Shown piece by piece: positions 10,360-20,609 of a stretch of DNA of 64,000 nucleotides (positions are counted from its first letter, which is position 1; every line of letters starts with the position of its first letter). Made by a program: the position numbers and the translations under genes. Below the pieces are notes generated by a model. The model saw nothing but the letters and a program-made list of their open reading frames with translations, did no database searches and was not told the DNA's origin. The stretch lies in assembly GCA_947095535.1 (NCBI GenBank), contig OX352773.1, positions 112,512,932 to 112,576,931 of the forward strand, in the 5' to 3' direction. The stretch is from Poecilobothrus nobilitatus. Lineage: Eukaryota > Arthropoda > Insecta > Diptera > Dolichopodidae.

Positions 10360-10500
10360 TTTTGACTGAATTTTATTTTTCTTTTTCCTACAATCCGCAC
10401 TTTTATGTCCAGTAAAAACATGTACCGCTAAATTTGATTTTACTGTTATTAATGTAATTTTGATCGTATTTACTTACTTCACTATATTTTAAATCATAAT
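10360..10500 (-). pseudogene. gag: Copia gag zinc-knuckle remnant
   Basis: Minus-strand GHKSADCRKKKN is the C-terminal half of a CCHC knuckle. The first half (FSGTCFYW) lies in another frame, so a few bases including the second Cys were lost. No capsid sequence is found upstream, so the Copia element is truncated here. Confidence 0.65.
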
Positions 10501-10550
10501 AGCTGGCCTGCTGGAATACTAATAAAAAAATTTGAACTGCGAAAAAATTT

Positions 10551-13530
10551 GAAATTTCTTCGCAATCCAAAAAACCACAGAACCTCTCTATCTTTTACCA
10601 AAACGTGAGAAGTCTACGTACTAAAACGCACTCTGCGTTTTTAAAATATATGACTCTTCCGCACGATATTCTAGCCTTGTCTGAAACTTGGCTCAACTCT
10701 AATTTCAATAGTGAGGAACTGTTTTCTAAAGATTTTCTAGTCTATCGTACTGATAGAAATGTTACCTCCTCTTTTGGCCAACGCGGCGGTGGAGTTTTAT
10801 TAGCTGTCAAAACAACGCTATTGAGCAGTGTAGTCAATTTGCCATCATCTGACCTATTTGAAATGATTTGTGTCCAAGTTTCCTTTAGGTACTTAAATTC
10901 TAATTTATTCATTATACTTGTGTATATTTCACCTAGTAATTCTAACAAAATTGAGAGCTATAATGAGCTCATTATTTCGGTAAACAATATTTACCGTAAA
11001 CTTGCTACTTTTGATAGTCTTCTAGTTCTAGGTGATTTCAATCTTCCAAACGTTAAGTGTTTATGGTCTGATACAAATAATTTCTTGATTGCAGATAATA
11101 TTTCACAGAACTTTGAATCAATTTTTATTGATGGCTTAAATAGCCTTGATCTACAACAAATTAGTTCTGTCACAAACAACTTAGGCAGACAATTAGATCT
11201 TGCCTTTTCTTCAAATCATGACAACTGTTGGGCATCCCCCAGTGAATTAACTTTCACTAATATAGACGACTATCACCCTCCGATAGATATATTTCTCAAT
11301 GTTAACTCCTCCAATGAATCCTCTATTTCTGAGAATTATCTAAAGTTTGATTTTGCCAAAACGGATTTCACATATTCAAACTCACTTATAGGCTCACTCA
11401 ATGTGAAATCAATTTTTTCTTCATCAAATCTGAACATCAGCCTTAAACGGTTTTATGAGATGCTAACAACATGTTTTCGCTTAGCAATTCCTTCAAAATC
11501 TCATGAATACTCTAACTACTCAGCGTCATGGTCATCTAAATTGCGTTCTCTGAGGAACAAACGAAATTCTTCATGGAAAAAATATATGGAAACTAATTCC
11601 ATTGCCTATTATAATACCTTTCTTGATATCTATAATAGATTCAAAGTTCTATCTGATACTTTATATAAAAATTATATTGACATAATTAAATCGCAATTTT
11701 ATACCAATCCGCGACGTTTTTATGATTTTGTTAATAGTAAACGTAGGACTGATGGTTACCCATCGGCTTTGCGTTACGAAGAAACAACATCAGATAACTC
11801 GCAGACTGTTTCCAATTTTTTTGCCACATTCTTCTCTAGTACTTACAAGAACGGGGTTTTTGAGCCAAATCAGTCATATTTAGATAATCTAGTTCCATCT
11901 CTTGCAAATTTTGACATTAAGACCATTGTAATAACTGAAGATATCTTAATGCTTCACCTTTCAGCTCTAAAAGATGACTTCACGTACGGCCCAGACGGAG
12001 TTCCACCAATACTATTAAAATTTTGTGCCCAACATTTGGTAGGTCCTATTTGCAAATTATTCAATTTGTCAATTCAATGTGGCTCCTTCCTCGAGCCCTG
12101 GAAACTTTTATTTATTAACCCGATACATAAGAAAGGGACCTGTTGCGGTGTAAGCAATTATAGACCCATTGCTAAACTGTCAACTATTCCCAAATTATTT
12201 GAAAAAATAATGTGCTCGTATTTTGTTGATTATTGTCAACCATTTATTCCACCACCATTCCAACATTTATTCCACCACCATTCCAACATGGTTTCGAAAA
12301 GGGTAGATTCACAGTTACTATCATGACTGAATTCGTCTCTGATATTTTGAATACAATGGAAACTAAAAAACAAGTTGATGTGGTATTCACAGATATCAGT
12401 AAGGCCTTTGATCTAATTCTCTATAAAATTATCCTTGAAAAGTATAAAGCAGTAGGATTTTCAAGTCATAACCTTAAATGGTTATCGTCTTACTTGTCGT
12501 ATAACATATAGGTAATACCAGGTCCTTTTTAGATCTACCATTTCTGCAACTTACGTTGCAAATTCAGGAGTGCCACAAGGCAGCCATCTAGGTCCTTTAT
12601 TTTTCGTAGTGTCGATCTATGACAGTCCGCTTTGTTTATCCCACTCACGTTTTCTCAGTTTCGCTGATGATACCAAAATCTGCAAAACTACAACTTCCAC
12701 TCGTGATCGTGAGTTGTTCAATATGATCTCAACCAATTTAGTTCATGGTGCAGAAACAACAATCTCAAATTAAATGTTAGCAAATTATGCCTAATTATGA
12801 TTGCCTTAATATGAGGTTTTCAATGTTACGAACTACCTCAACAATCAATTATGATTACGTCCTCAACGGTGAACTTATTAAAAGAACAAATCGTACTTCC
12901 GATTTGGGTCTGATCATTGATAGTAGGTTAGATTTCAAGAGTCATTACAACTCCATAATAAATAAAGCTAACGCAACTCTTGGATTTATTATGCGTTGGT
13001 CAAAAAGTTTTCTGATCATTTTCCCTATATCACTATATCACTAAGCAACTTTTTACTACTTATGTAAGACCTATACTTGAATACTCGAGCCAAGTATGGT
13101 CTCCATATCGTGATATAGATATTTCACGTATTAAATCGGTCCAAAAACGATTTCTTCGTTTCGCTTTATGCAACCTTGCTTGGACTGATCCTATACGTCT
13201 TCCTCCATATCAATTAATTAATTTGAATTCCCTCCAGTCACGCCGTCTAGTGGCGGATATCATATTCGTTCAGCAGATAGTTCGCGGTGATATCAACTCC
13301 CCCTCTATTCGCAAACAAATGAGGTTTAGAGAAAATCGGAATAATTTAGGGCCGGTCGAGCTTTTTAATGTGTCACACCATTCTACGGACTATGGCAAAT
13401 TTGAGCCTATTTCGTGTATGTTAAGAAAGATTAACTCAAAGTCTGAGCTCTTCGATATTACCGTTAACAAATTAACATAGAGAGCCAGACTTTACGCGAG
13501 CATGGTTAATTCTCGTAGTCTGCATGATTA
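10551..13530 (+). pseudogene. Jockey-like ORF2: AP endonuclease and reverse transcriptase
   Basis: The endonuclease (10551-11300) shows IFYQNVRSLRTKT, LSETWL, RGGGVLLAVK, LVLGDFNLPNV and a final DDYHPPI in place of the usual SDH motif. RT begins about 11940 (GPDGVPPILLK, NYRPIAKLS). A 23-bp tandem duplication at 12242-12287 shifts the frame. RT resumes at about 12288 (FTDISKAFDLI), then PQGSHLGPLFF and an intact FADD (SFADDTKIC) near 12660. C-terminal thumb blocks (NRTSDLGLIIDSRLDF; YVRPILEYSSQVWSPY) are in shifted frames. Several further frameshifts and stops exist. Start is inferred because no ORF1 or leader is recognisable upstream. Confidence 0.88.
12242..12287 (+). repeat. 23-bp tandem duplication breaking the Jockey ORF2
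   Basis: Two exact 23-bp units at 12242-12264 and 12265-12287. Because 23 is not a multiple of three, the RT frame is shifted between motif 2 and palm A. Confidence 0.95.
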
Positions 13531-13951
13531 GTCTGTCATTTTAATCTAACTTCCATGTCAAGTAGTTTCTTTGTTTTTTTCTTGTTTCTTATTACCATTA
13601 ACATCATTACTAACATTAATTAGTAGTTACTAACAGTGGTAATGATCAATTAAATATCTAAGTATCATCATTTACTAACATACTATACTAATATACTAAC
13701 ATACTAACCCTTGTAAATCATGACTTTTTCAGTTAATTATGATAGTTCACTAAATGAACAACATAACTGATGTTGTTGATTTAAGCAAATGTCTGATACA
13801 ATTAGTACTATTTTCTTGTAAAATAAAAAAAAATCAATCCCTATTCTCTCAATTTCACCTTATATTTTTTTTTAAAGTAAAACCATAAAGAAACTATACT
13901 ATATAGAGAACTCACGTAGGACAAAAATATTAAGCATTTTTCTACGGTTTT

Positions 13952-13974
13952 GAAACATCCCATTGGGATGTTTC
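13952..13974. repeat. Short perfect palindrome
   Basis: GAAACATCCCA, one spacer T, then TGGGATGTTTC: 11-bp arms. It lies in the short unclassified stretch between the Jockey tail and the P-like element at 14005. No function is inferred. Confidence 0.8.
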
Positions 13975-14331
13975 GTGCGATTGTATTGATATTTTTAGTA
14001 TAACCGAGACTCACATCAATTATCAGGCCATGAAGTGCAGAGAGTAAAAGCTTAATAAGGGGCCAGCTTTTAACAAATTTACACGTAGTCTTATGGAAAA
14101 AATAGGGGGCCGACTATAAATCTTGAAATAATACAAAAACCATTTACTTTATTCAATTTGGTCCAAAGAAAAAATTAAAGTCGCATCTTTTTTACATAAT
14201 TCATTAAAGAAAAATATTTTAAAATATAATATTTTCATTCATAAATATGCATTTAAAAAATTGTCTTCCTTTAAATTTTTTATTTTAAAAGCTTCTTAAA
14301 GTTCTTAAGATGTGAGTCTCGTGAAAGTCGA

Positions 14332-14411
14332 TGAGAGTGTTTTTATACTACACTACTGGTAACAAAAAAAGTGAGAGTGTTTTTATAGTACACTACTGGT
14401 AACAAAAAAAG
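14332..14411. repeat. 40-bp tandem duplication
   Basis: Units 14332-14371 and 14372-14411 (TGAGAGTGTTTTTATA...) differ at one base. Confidence 0.9.
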
Positions 14412-14574
14412 TTTTAATGACAATTTTCATTTTAAATTAACTTAGTAAAAATTTTTATTAAATTTTAAAAATAAAAAATTATTAACTGAAATATAAGTTA
14501 TTGTGAAATAAGCAATAATTAAATAATATTTATATAAGTAATAATTTATAATATCTAAAAAATGTTCCCATTCC

Positions 14575-14640
14575 CACACCACCTTTGAGGTAGGGAATAT
14601 GGAGCGTTTTTTTTAAAGTGGTGTCCCCAATAGGCCAAAT
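14575..14640 (-). repeat. Subterminal block shared with the element ending at 22714
   Basis: CCTTTGAGGTAGGG(A/G)ATATGG followed by TTTTTTAAAGTGGT occurs here and, inverted, at about 22135-22205. In both cases it lies about 550-600 bp inside the 3' terminus of a P-like element. This supports homology of the two elements and their opposite orientations. Confidence 0.65.
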
Positions 14641-15301
14641 CCACTGAATTCTAAAAAAAAAACAGTGTAATAATTATGAATAAATAGTTAGTAGAAACAA
14701 AAATATTAATAAAAAAACAATAAATAAAAAAATATCACCAAATTCAAAATTAACAAAATATCACGAAATTAAAAATTATCACAAAAAATTATATAACCCT
14801 TCTTCATTTTGAAATATTTTTAATTTGCGATTTTGTCTATTAGATTTTAATATGTCATTTTCCCGTTTTGTGTAATTATTTAATAAAATATTTGCAAATG
14901 TTTTACTTATTTGGAAAAAAATTATGCGGCTACTATTGCCGCATTTACACGTCGATTCCAAATCAATGTCATTCATACCCAAACAAAGACTATTTAACGT
15001 CAGTTCAATTAGTATTCTTTTTTGATTACTTTGCTCAAAGAAATTTTTTTTTTAAATTTGTTTCCCGTACTCCTAAAAAATTGCTGTCATATGAAATTAA
15101 ACATAATTTGTCTGATTCGTCGGTAAAGAAAGACCCCCTCTGTTAAGTTCGTCAAAGTAAAATTGCACCCAGCTAGAGAACGATATAAACGGAATCTATT
15201 TTCTAAAGAATCAGTTTGTAATTTGTTTAATAAAACATAGTCCATTTGAAGCTCCGTTAAGGATAGATGAACTAAATCTATTAATGTTTTAGTAGTGAAT
15301 A

Positions 15302-15809
15302 CTAAAGCATTGAAAGTGTCGTTCGAAAATCTATTTTTATTATCATTTGTATTCCAAACTGATAACCAATGATAATTCTAAATTTAAAATTGCAACCCAA
15401 ATAATTATCATTTTGTAAAAAATATAAAATAATATTAGTAAAATTTAAAATTAAATCACTAGCGTGAGAAGTTTTTGCATTATTATTTGATAAAGCTACC
15501 AGATAATTAGGGAAAATACTTGTAACAGTATCTGGCAACTATTTAATTATATCTTATAAAAAAAAATTTAAAATTACTAATATCTCCTACTCTACTTTTT
15601 TTTATGGAGTATATCAAAATATTTAACAATTTGCTTACTAGAATTTGTGACTCCCTTTTTTTATGTGTTCGAAATATGGCTGAAAAATACGAGTTGAAAA
15701 TTAATTTTCTTACAAGAGAAGAGATTTTCTTAGCGTGAGAAGTTTTTGCATTATTATTTGATAAAGCTACCAGATAATTAGGGAAAATACTTGGAACAGC
15801 ATCTGGCAA
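15302..15809 (-). pseudogene. THAP-domain remnants of a P-like transposase (duplicated)
   Basis: Two minus-strand frames, 15809-15543 and 15538-15302, each start with PDAVPS/PDTVTSIFPNYLVAL, the C-terminal AVPSIF signature of a THAP zinc finger. The second is followed by a family-specific segment (DLILNFTNIILYF, NDNYLGCNFKF) also seen in the elements at 19764 and 21723. The N-terminal zinc ligands are not preserved. The doubling is due to the 271-bp tandem duplication. Confidence 0.65.
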
Positions 15810-15995
15810 CTATTTAATTATATCTTATAAAAAAAAATTTAAAATTACTAATATCTCCTACTCCACTACTTTTTTTTATGGAGTATATCAAAATATTTAA
15901 CAATTTGCTTACTAGAATTTGTGACTCCCTTTTTTTATGTGTTCGAAATATGGCTGAAAAATACGAGTTGAAAATTAATTTTCTTACAAGAGGAA
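15461..15995. repeat. 271-bp tandem duplication
   Basis: The sequence from AGCGTGAGAAGTTTTTGCAT at 15461 to about 15731 recurs from 15732 to about 15995 with only a few differences. Confidence 0.9.
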
Positions 15996-16561
15996 AGAAA
16001 AAATTTTAAATTTTAATTATATGACATTTTTAAAATGTTTAAATAAAATTAAAAATATTAAAACTCAATTTGATTATAAAAGTACTTACCCATTTCACAT
16101 ACAATTTTTATATAAATTTTAGGTTATGGTTAAAAGCTTTCAAATAAAACTTTCAATCCCACTCTTATTTTTTGAAAAAAAATTCTCTTCTACTTTTACA
16201 AATGTCAAAAAGCAAGCGAAAAAAAATAACTAAAAAGATCTAAAAGTAATTTTAATAAATATTAAGTTAAAATTACAAGTTGAAAGCTAATTTTTTGATA
16301 TGTTGTAGGAAAAACTCTAAATTTTATTTTCATATAAAATTCGACAAATTTTGGGGAATATTTCATAACGAAAACTCGTAATGAAAATTGTTAAAAATGG
16401 GCATTTTTTCGAAAAAAAAAACAAAATAATAAGAACAAAAAAAATCTTTTAAAATTAAATTTTAATGTCATTTGTTTGAATGTATGCGAGACTCGATTGC
16501 CATTCTCTCACAACTACATTCATGCGTTTTCAGTTCTTGGCCTGTTTATTTAGGTCTTGGT

Positions 16562-17056
16562 CGAGACTCACATCAATTATCAGGCCATGAAGTGCAGAGA
16601 GTAAAAGCTTAATAAGGGGCCAGCTTTTAACAAATTTACACGCAGCCTTATGGAAAAAAATAGGGGGCCGACTATAAATCTTGAAATAACACAAAAACCA
16701 TTTACTTTATTCAATTTGGTCCAAAGAAAAAATTAAAGTCGCATCTTTTTTACATAATTCATTAAAGAAAGAAATTTTAAAATATAATATTTTCATTCAT
16801 AAATATGCATTTAAAAAATTGTCTTCCTTTAAATTTTTTATTTTAAAAGCTTCTTAAGATAAATTGCCTCAATATCGTAATAGTATACGTCGAGCTACTT
16901 TCATACTTTAAAATTTCGTACACGCTTATATGGCTATAATCGAGACTCACATCAATTATTAAATTATTCATACGCGCAATACGTGAGAATCGATTGGAAT
17001 TCTCTCACAACTACATTCATGTGTTTTCAGTTCTTGGCCTGTTTACTTAGGTCTTG
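16562..17056 (-). mobile_element. P-like MITE, subfamily A (495 bp)
   Basis: Ends are CGAGACTCACATCAATTATC (16562) and TTGGCCTGTTTACTTAGGTC (to 17056), the same pair as the MITEs at 23511-23988 and 33549-34044 but in opposite orientation. It starts two bases after the 5' end of the subfamily A element (16559), giving a head-to-tail pair. An internal copy of the CGAGACTCACATCAATTAT word occurs at about 16941. There is no coding sequence. Confidence 0.75.
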
Positions 17057-17530
17057 AGAAAACTAAACTAACAATACAACAGGGAAAAGAAGTAGAAATA
17101 GAAATGCAGAGGCAAATAGTGCAAATAGACACATATACATACATGAAAAATAAATTTTTTTTTGAATGAATGTTCGTATATATGTATGTCAACTTAATAT
17201 TGTATGTAATTATTTTTAATAGGTATAAAAATTTTTTTAACCTTTATTTTTTACATTTTTTATTAGGAAAAAAAAGCGGGCTTTTATTTTTTTTTCTCTT
17301 TGTTATTTTTGTTTGTTATTAAAATTATTAAGGGAGCATATTATTATCATTACAAGTGCTTAAAAGATTACGTCTTTTAAGTATTTTTTCTGTTGTTAAA
17401 TTTTTATTGTACAAGTTCATATTTATTAATTATTGTAATTTGTTGGTCTGTTGCAGTATCAATATTACAGGTATAAATCTAGTACTGTTTATTTAATTCC
17501 TAATATTTCTACATTTTAAATTATCTATTT
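17057..17530. other. AT-rich stretch, no gene seen
   Basis: Nothing recognised beyond poly-T runs and a TATATGTATG-rich patch near 17176. Confidence 0.5.
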
Positions 17531-17625
17531 ATATAGCCGAAGGCCTCAGTTGCTAGTGCTAGAATTATTATGTATAATAAGTAATTAATTTTAGTTATTG
17601 TATAAGTTGAATGAATGAATGAATG
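17531..17625 (+). mobile_element. 95-bp LINE 3' tail with (GAAT)n end and 13-bp TSD
   Basis: AAATTATCTATTT is present at 17518-17530 and again at 17626-17638. Between them is a short segment (GCCGAAGGCCTCAGTTGCTA...) ending in tandem GAAT units. CR1/L2-group LINEs often end in such tetranucleotide repeats, so this is probably an extremely 5'-truncated LINE copy. A SINE sharing a LINE tail is an alternative. Confidence 0.7.
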
Positions 17626-17682
17626 AAATTATCTATTTTCTTGCATGTCATTTTTCCATTTGATTCTTTATAAAATAGAATT

Positions 17683-18747
17683 TTTAAGGAATTAAAACAT
17701 GACACCCGTAAAGGAGGTAATATTTGCGTGGTGTGTAAAAGAAGTAGGCGAAATTTCGATGGAAGATTTTATAGTTTTCCTAAAGAGGAAACTTTAATTC
17801 AAATTTGGGCATCGAAATGTAACGTAAGTATTCAAAATTTTAAAAATAAAAAATTATTAATATGTGAAGATCATTTTGAAAAAAATTTTTTGGGGCGAAC
17901 ACTAAAAAGTGACGCTGTTCCTTCCTTATGTTTGCCTGATAAAATAATCGAACAAAATGTAAATATTCAATCAGAAAATGATTTGTCTTTTGACAAAGAA
18001 AATTTGCATTTTTCTGAAATCGGTAAATTTTCAAATATTAAAACATATTCACATACCAATAAACTAAACGTTATTGTACCTTTCGATAATTTTCGAACTG
18101 CTTCTCCGAATGAATGTGTTATTATTAGACAATTTTTGCAAAAATTGTTTAAAATTTCAAAAAAATGAAAGTTTTTATTCAAAAAAATATGCTAAAAATA
18201 AAAGAACGTTAGATTTAATTAAAAAACAAAATAGTAATTTAAAAAAAAAATTAATGCATTAAGAAATTTAAATAAAAAATTGAAGAAAAAATTGAAAAAG
18301 GAAAAGCAGGATTCTGTATCTAGTCGTATTAATAGGCAATCTAATTTAACAAACGAGGTTAAAACTTTTATATGCATGAATTTTAAAAATGTCCAAAACT
18401 GGACAAATGAAGAAAAAACAGTAGCATTAAATATTCATTTTAATTTCCCAAAGAGTTATAAATTTTTAAGGAATGCAATAAATCTTAATTTACCCCATTT
18501 TAGTTCTCTTAATAGGTGGATTCCTATTAAATTTTTAAATGTAGGTCTTAATGAAAAAAATATTTATGAGTTCGGCTTTATATTTTCAAAAAAAAATTTA
18601 ATTGAAAAAGAAGCGGTGTTAGTTTTAGATGAAATAGCAATTAGGAGAGACCTTACCTATAATAGTGCACTGGATGAGATTACTGGTTTTTCCGATTATG
18701 GTTTCAAACATAACCTACATCAGAGCATAACCTACATTAATTTTTAG
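17683..18747 (+). pseudogene. P-element-like transposase: THAP finger, coiled coil, catalytic domain start
   Basis: The THAP domain reads GGNICVVCKRSRRNFDGRFY with the C-x2-C pair at 17725-17736. W (IWASKC), a CEDHF pair and the DAVPS signature follow to about 17930, so all C2CH ligands are visible. After a frameshift near 18168 there is a Lys-rich coiled coil (KNKRTLDLIKKQNSNLKKKL). After another near 18260 comes the P-transposase block (TFICMNFKNVQNWTNEE, RNAINLNLPHFSSLNRW, VLVLDEIAIRRDL) with the first catalytic Asp. It stops at about 18720, where a repeat beginning GAGCATAACC starts, so most of the RNase-H-like core and the GTP-binding insertion are lost. The start is not defined; the frame is open upstream of the first Cys without a clear Met. 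Confidence 0.85.
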
Positions 18748-19161
18748 AAGGCCTGGACATCGAAATACTTAAATGTGTTTGTGCAAATTGTAAATGCATT
18801 GTGAGAAAAAGCTTCCAAAAATGACATTTCATAAAGATTTTTTTGTTCTTTTCTGTTTTTGTTTTTGTTTAAGAAAAATGCCCATTTTTAACAATTTTCT
18901 TTTCGAGTTTTCGATATGAAATATTTACCCAAACATGCCAAATTTTATATTAAAATAAAATTTGGAAATTTTTCTTTAACATACCAAAATTTCAAATCGA
19001 AATTTTTAACATATTTTCAACAAAATAAATTTTTTAGTTTTTCTCTAGCATTTCATATCGTCGCCATTTAATACTCTCAAAAAATTATGAGAGTACACAA
19101 TTATAATAAATTAGTGAACATAACCTAATAATTTAAAAGCTTTCTAATAAATTGTACTGCA
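18723..19161 (+). repeat. 5'-terminal block of P-like subfamily B (first copy)
   Basis: It begins GAGCATAACCTACATTAATT and matches 20610-20978 closely up to TTGTACTGCA. The second copy lacks about 70 bp between two AAATAAAATTT-like words. The same terminus occurs inverted at 22714, so this is an element end. It cuts into the transposase ending at 18720. Confidence 0.75.
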
Positions 19162-19210
19162 CATAAACTACATAAACTATCAAGACAGAAACTGAAGAGA
19201 ACGAAAGCTC

Positions 19211-19274
19211 AATTTACCCCACTATTTACATTGGCTCTTATGGGAAAAGTAAAAGCTAAATAGTGGGGTAACTT
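19211..19274. repeat. Imperfect hairpin in the subfamily C end
   Basis: AATTTACCCCACTATTT (19211-19227) pairs with AAATAGTGGGGTAACTT (19258-19274), one mismatch, 30-bp loop. Confidence 0.8.
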
Positions 19275-19763
19275 TCAATCTTTAATTTCTAAGTAAACCT
19301 TAAAATTCATAATTTTTTACATTATCTGAATATAAAAAAAAATTGAATTTATAATTTTTTTATTTATAAAAACGTTGATAAAAAAAAGTCTACCCGAATT
19401 TTGTAAAATTTTTTCATTTTTTTCCTAAAGCTTAAAGCTCTTTAAAGAGAGCAATAATTTGGTACAGTAATAGCACAAAAAAATTGAGCGAATTTGAAAA
19501 ATTGATATGGTATTTATTTCGTGTGCATATAGTAGATCTGTATATGAATGATATGTATTTAAGTTTATGTATTTAAGAACTGAGATGCAGCAGTTAAATA
19601 ATGATCATCATTTTCGTCATTTTTATGATCTGGTGTTATATGTAAACTTGAAGATAATTTTCGAAGATACCTAATAGAGGGAAGAAAAAGAAATTTACTA
19701 AGAAGTGAATATGTAGATTTAGAATGGGCATAGATTAAAAATGACATTATTATTGTATTATAA

Positions 19764-20075
19764 CTATACCTTTTCACCGAGTTTTTTCTCAATTCTCATT
19801 TCTAAACAGTAATAATTCTCATTTTCTAAACAGTATAACACAATATAAGATATATTTTTAAACAAAAGCCAGCCATTTAAATCAATTTTTTCTTCAATTT
19901 TAGTTACTAAATTATTAAAATTAAAAATACAATATTCATCAACTAATTTTAAATCCGAAATATTAGGGAAAATGCTTGGAATCACATTAGGTAATAAAGT
20001 TGGTCTGTCAGAATTCTGACTACGAAAACTTTTCGTAGAAAACAGGATTTAACAGACAGCACTACTTTCTGTTGG
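19764..20075 (-). pseudogene. THAP-domain remnant, subfamily C
   Basis: The minus strand reads NWNPTESSAVC, then SDRPTLLPNVIPSIFPN, the second half of a THAP domain (Cys and the AVPSIF-type end). The family segment (YCIFNFNNLVTKIEEKIDL, GWLLFKNISYIVLYCLENEN) follows. The N-terminal Cys pair is not found and a stop interrupts after SSAVC. Confidence 0.65.
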
Positions 20076-20609
20076 ATTCCAATTTATTCGTGGAATTCCT
20101 TATATCCATTTTTTTCTTAAAATTTTTTCCTTGGGAAATCGAAAAGTTGAAACTGTATTAATTTTATTTTTAATTTTACATTTATAATTCGATTTACACC
20201 CAGGGACACAACAAGTACGAACCATAATTAAAAAGCAATAAAAAAAATTAAATTATAAAATATAAATATTGCACTATTCTTAATGCACATTATTTTTTTT
20301 ATAGTGTGTATCGAAAAAATAAAATTGCTTACCAAAAATTTCAGGTTCTTTTTTTTCCAATACTTGTAATGATACTAAAGAAAATTAATGGAAAGTTAAT
20401 TTTTTCACCAGTATTTAGGAAAAACTCTAAATTTTTTTTTAATATATAATTTATATATTTTCATTAAAATTAAATATATTAAAACTCGATATAAAATTAA
20501 ATTTTGTTACCTGCTTTATCCCACTTTTTTTTAGAAAGCTTTTAAAAAATTGACAGATAGCAAAGAAAAAAAATTTTTTTTTTGTTATTTAAACATTTCA
20601 AAATGGCTG

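Larger units (their letters stand above)
5034..10500 (-). mobile_element. Copia (Ty1) retrotransposon, 5' part missing, with nested LINE
   Basis: Read on the minus strand the order is CCHC gag remnant, protease, integrase, RT, RNase H, PPT and 3' LTR, which is the Copia order (integrase before RT). The 3' LTR is 5287 down to 5034. No 5' LTR or gag body is found: the element ends at about 10500 against a Jockey-like sequence. A LINE is inserted at 7127-8879. Many frameshifts make it non-functional. Confidence 0.9.
10505..13836 (+). mobile_element. Jockey-like LINE, ORF2 plus 3' UTR
   Basis: Endonuclease-RT ORF2 remnant, about 300 bp of 3' UTR, and an A-rich tail near 13826-13836. ORF1 is absent. 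A second, 5'-truncated copy of the same family lies at 36595-37738 and shares the 3' UTR, including the TAACATACTATACTAATATA words. Confidence 0.85.
14005..16559 (-). mobile_element. P-like element, subfamily A, internally deleted
   Basis: The 3' end is at 14005 (CGAGACTCACATCAATTATC) and the 5' end at 16559 (reverse complement CAAGACCTAAATAAACAGGC). The two termini are imperfect inverted repeats sharing CAGGCCA-GAA-TG. The same pair of ends bounds the MITEs at 16562, 23511 and 33549. Inside, on the minus strand, is only a THAP-domain remnant; the catalytic core is missing, as in KP-like deletion derivatives. It contains a 40-bp duplication (14332-14411) and a 271-bp one (15461-15995). No 8-bp target duplication was found, possibly because another copy abuts at 16562. 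Confidence 0.6.
19165..20605 (-). mobile_element. P-like element, subfamily C (degenerate, borders approximate)
   Basis: The left part (19165-19330) has the same layout as the 3' ends of subfamilies A and B: a short terminus with CAAGACAGAAACTGAAG, an AAAGCT word, CTTATGGGAAAAG and CAATCTT. A minus-strand THAP remnant lies at 19764-20075. The right border is placed where subfamily B sequence starts (20610). No TSD was identified. Confidence 0.4.

Noticed and set aside
13600..13720. CRISPR-like array of TACTAACATACTA words
   Set aside because: Short degenerate words in a LINE 3' UTR without unique spac­ers of constant size; eukaryotic context.
14005..17056. Target duplication for the paired subfamily A element and MITE
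   Set aside because: Flanks AGTATAAC and AGAAAACT do not match; no duplication can be claimed.
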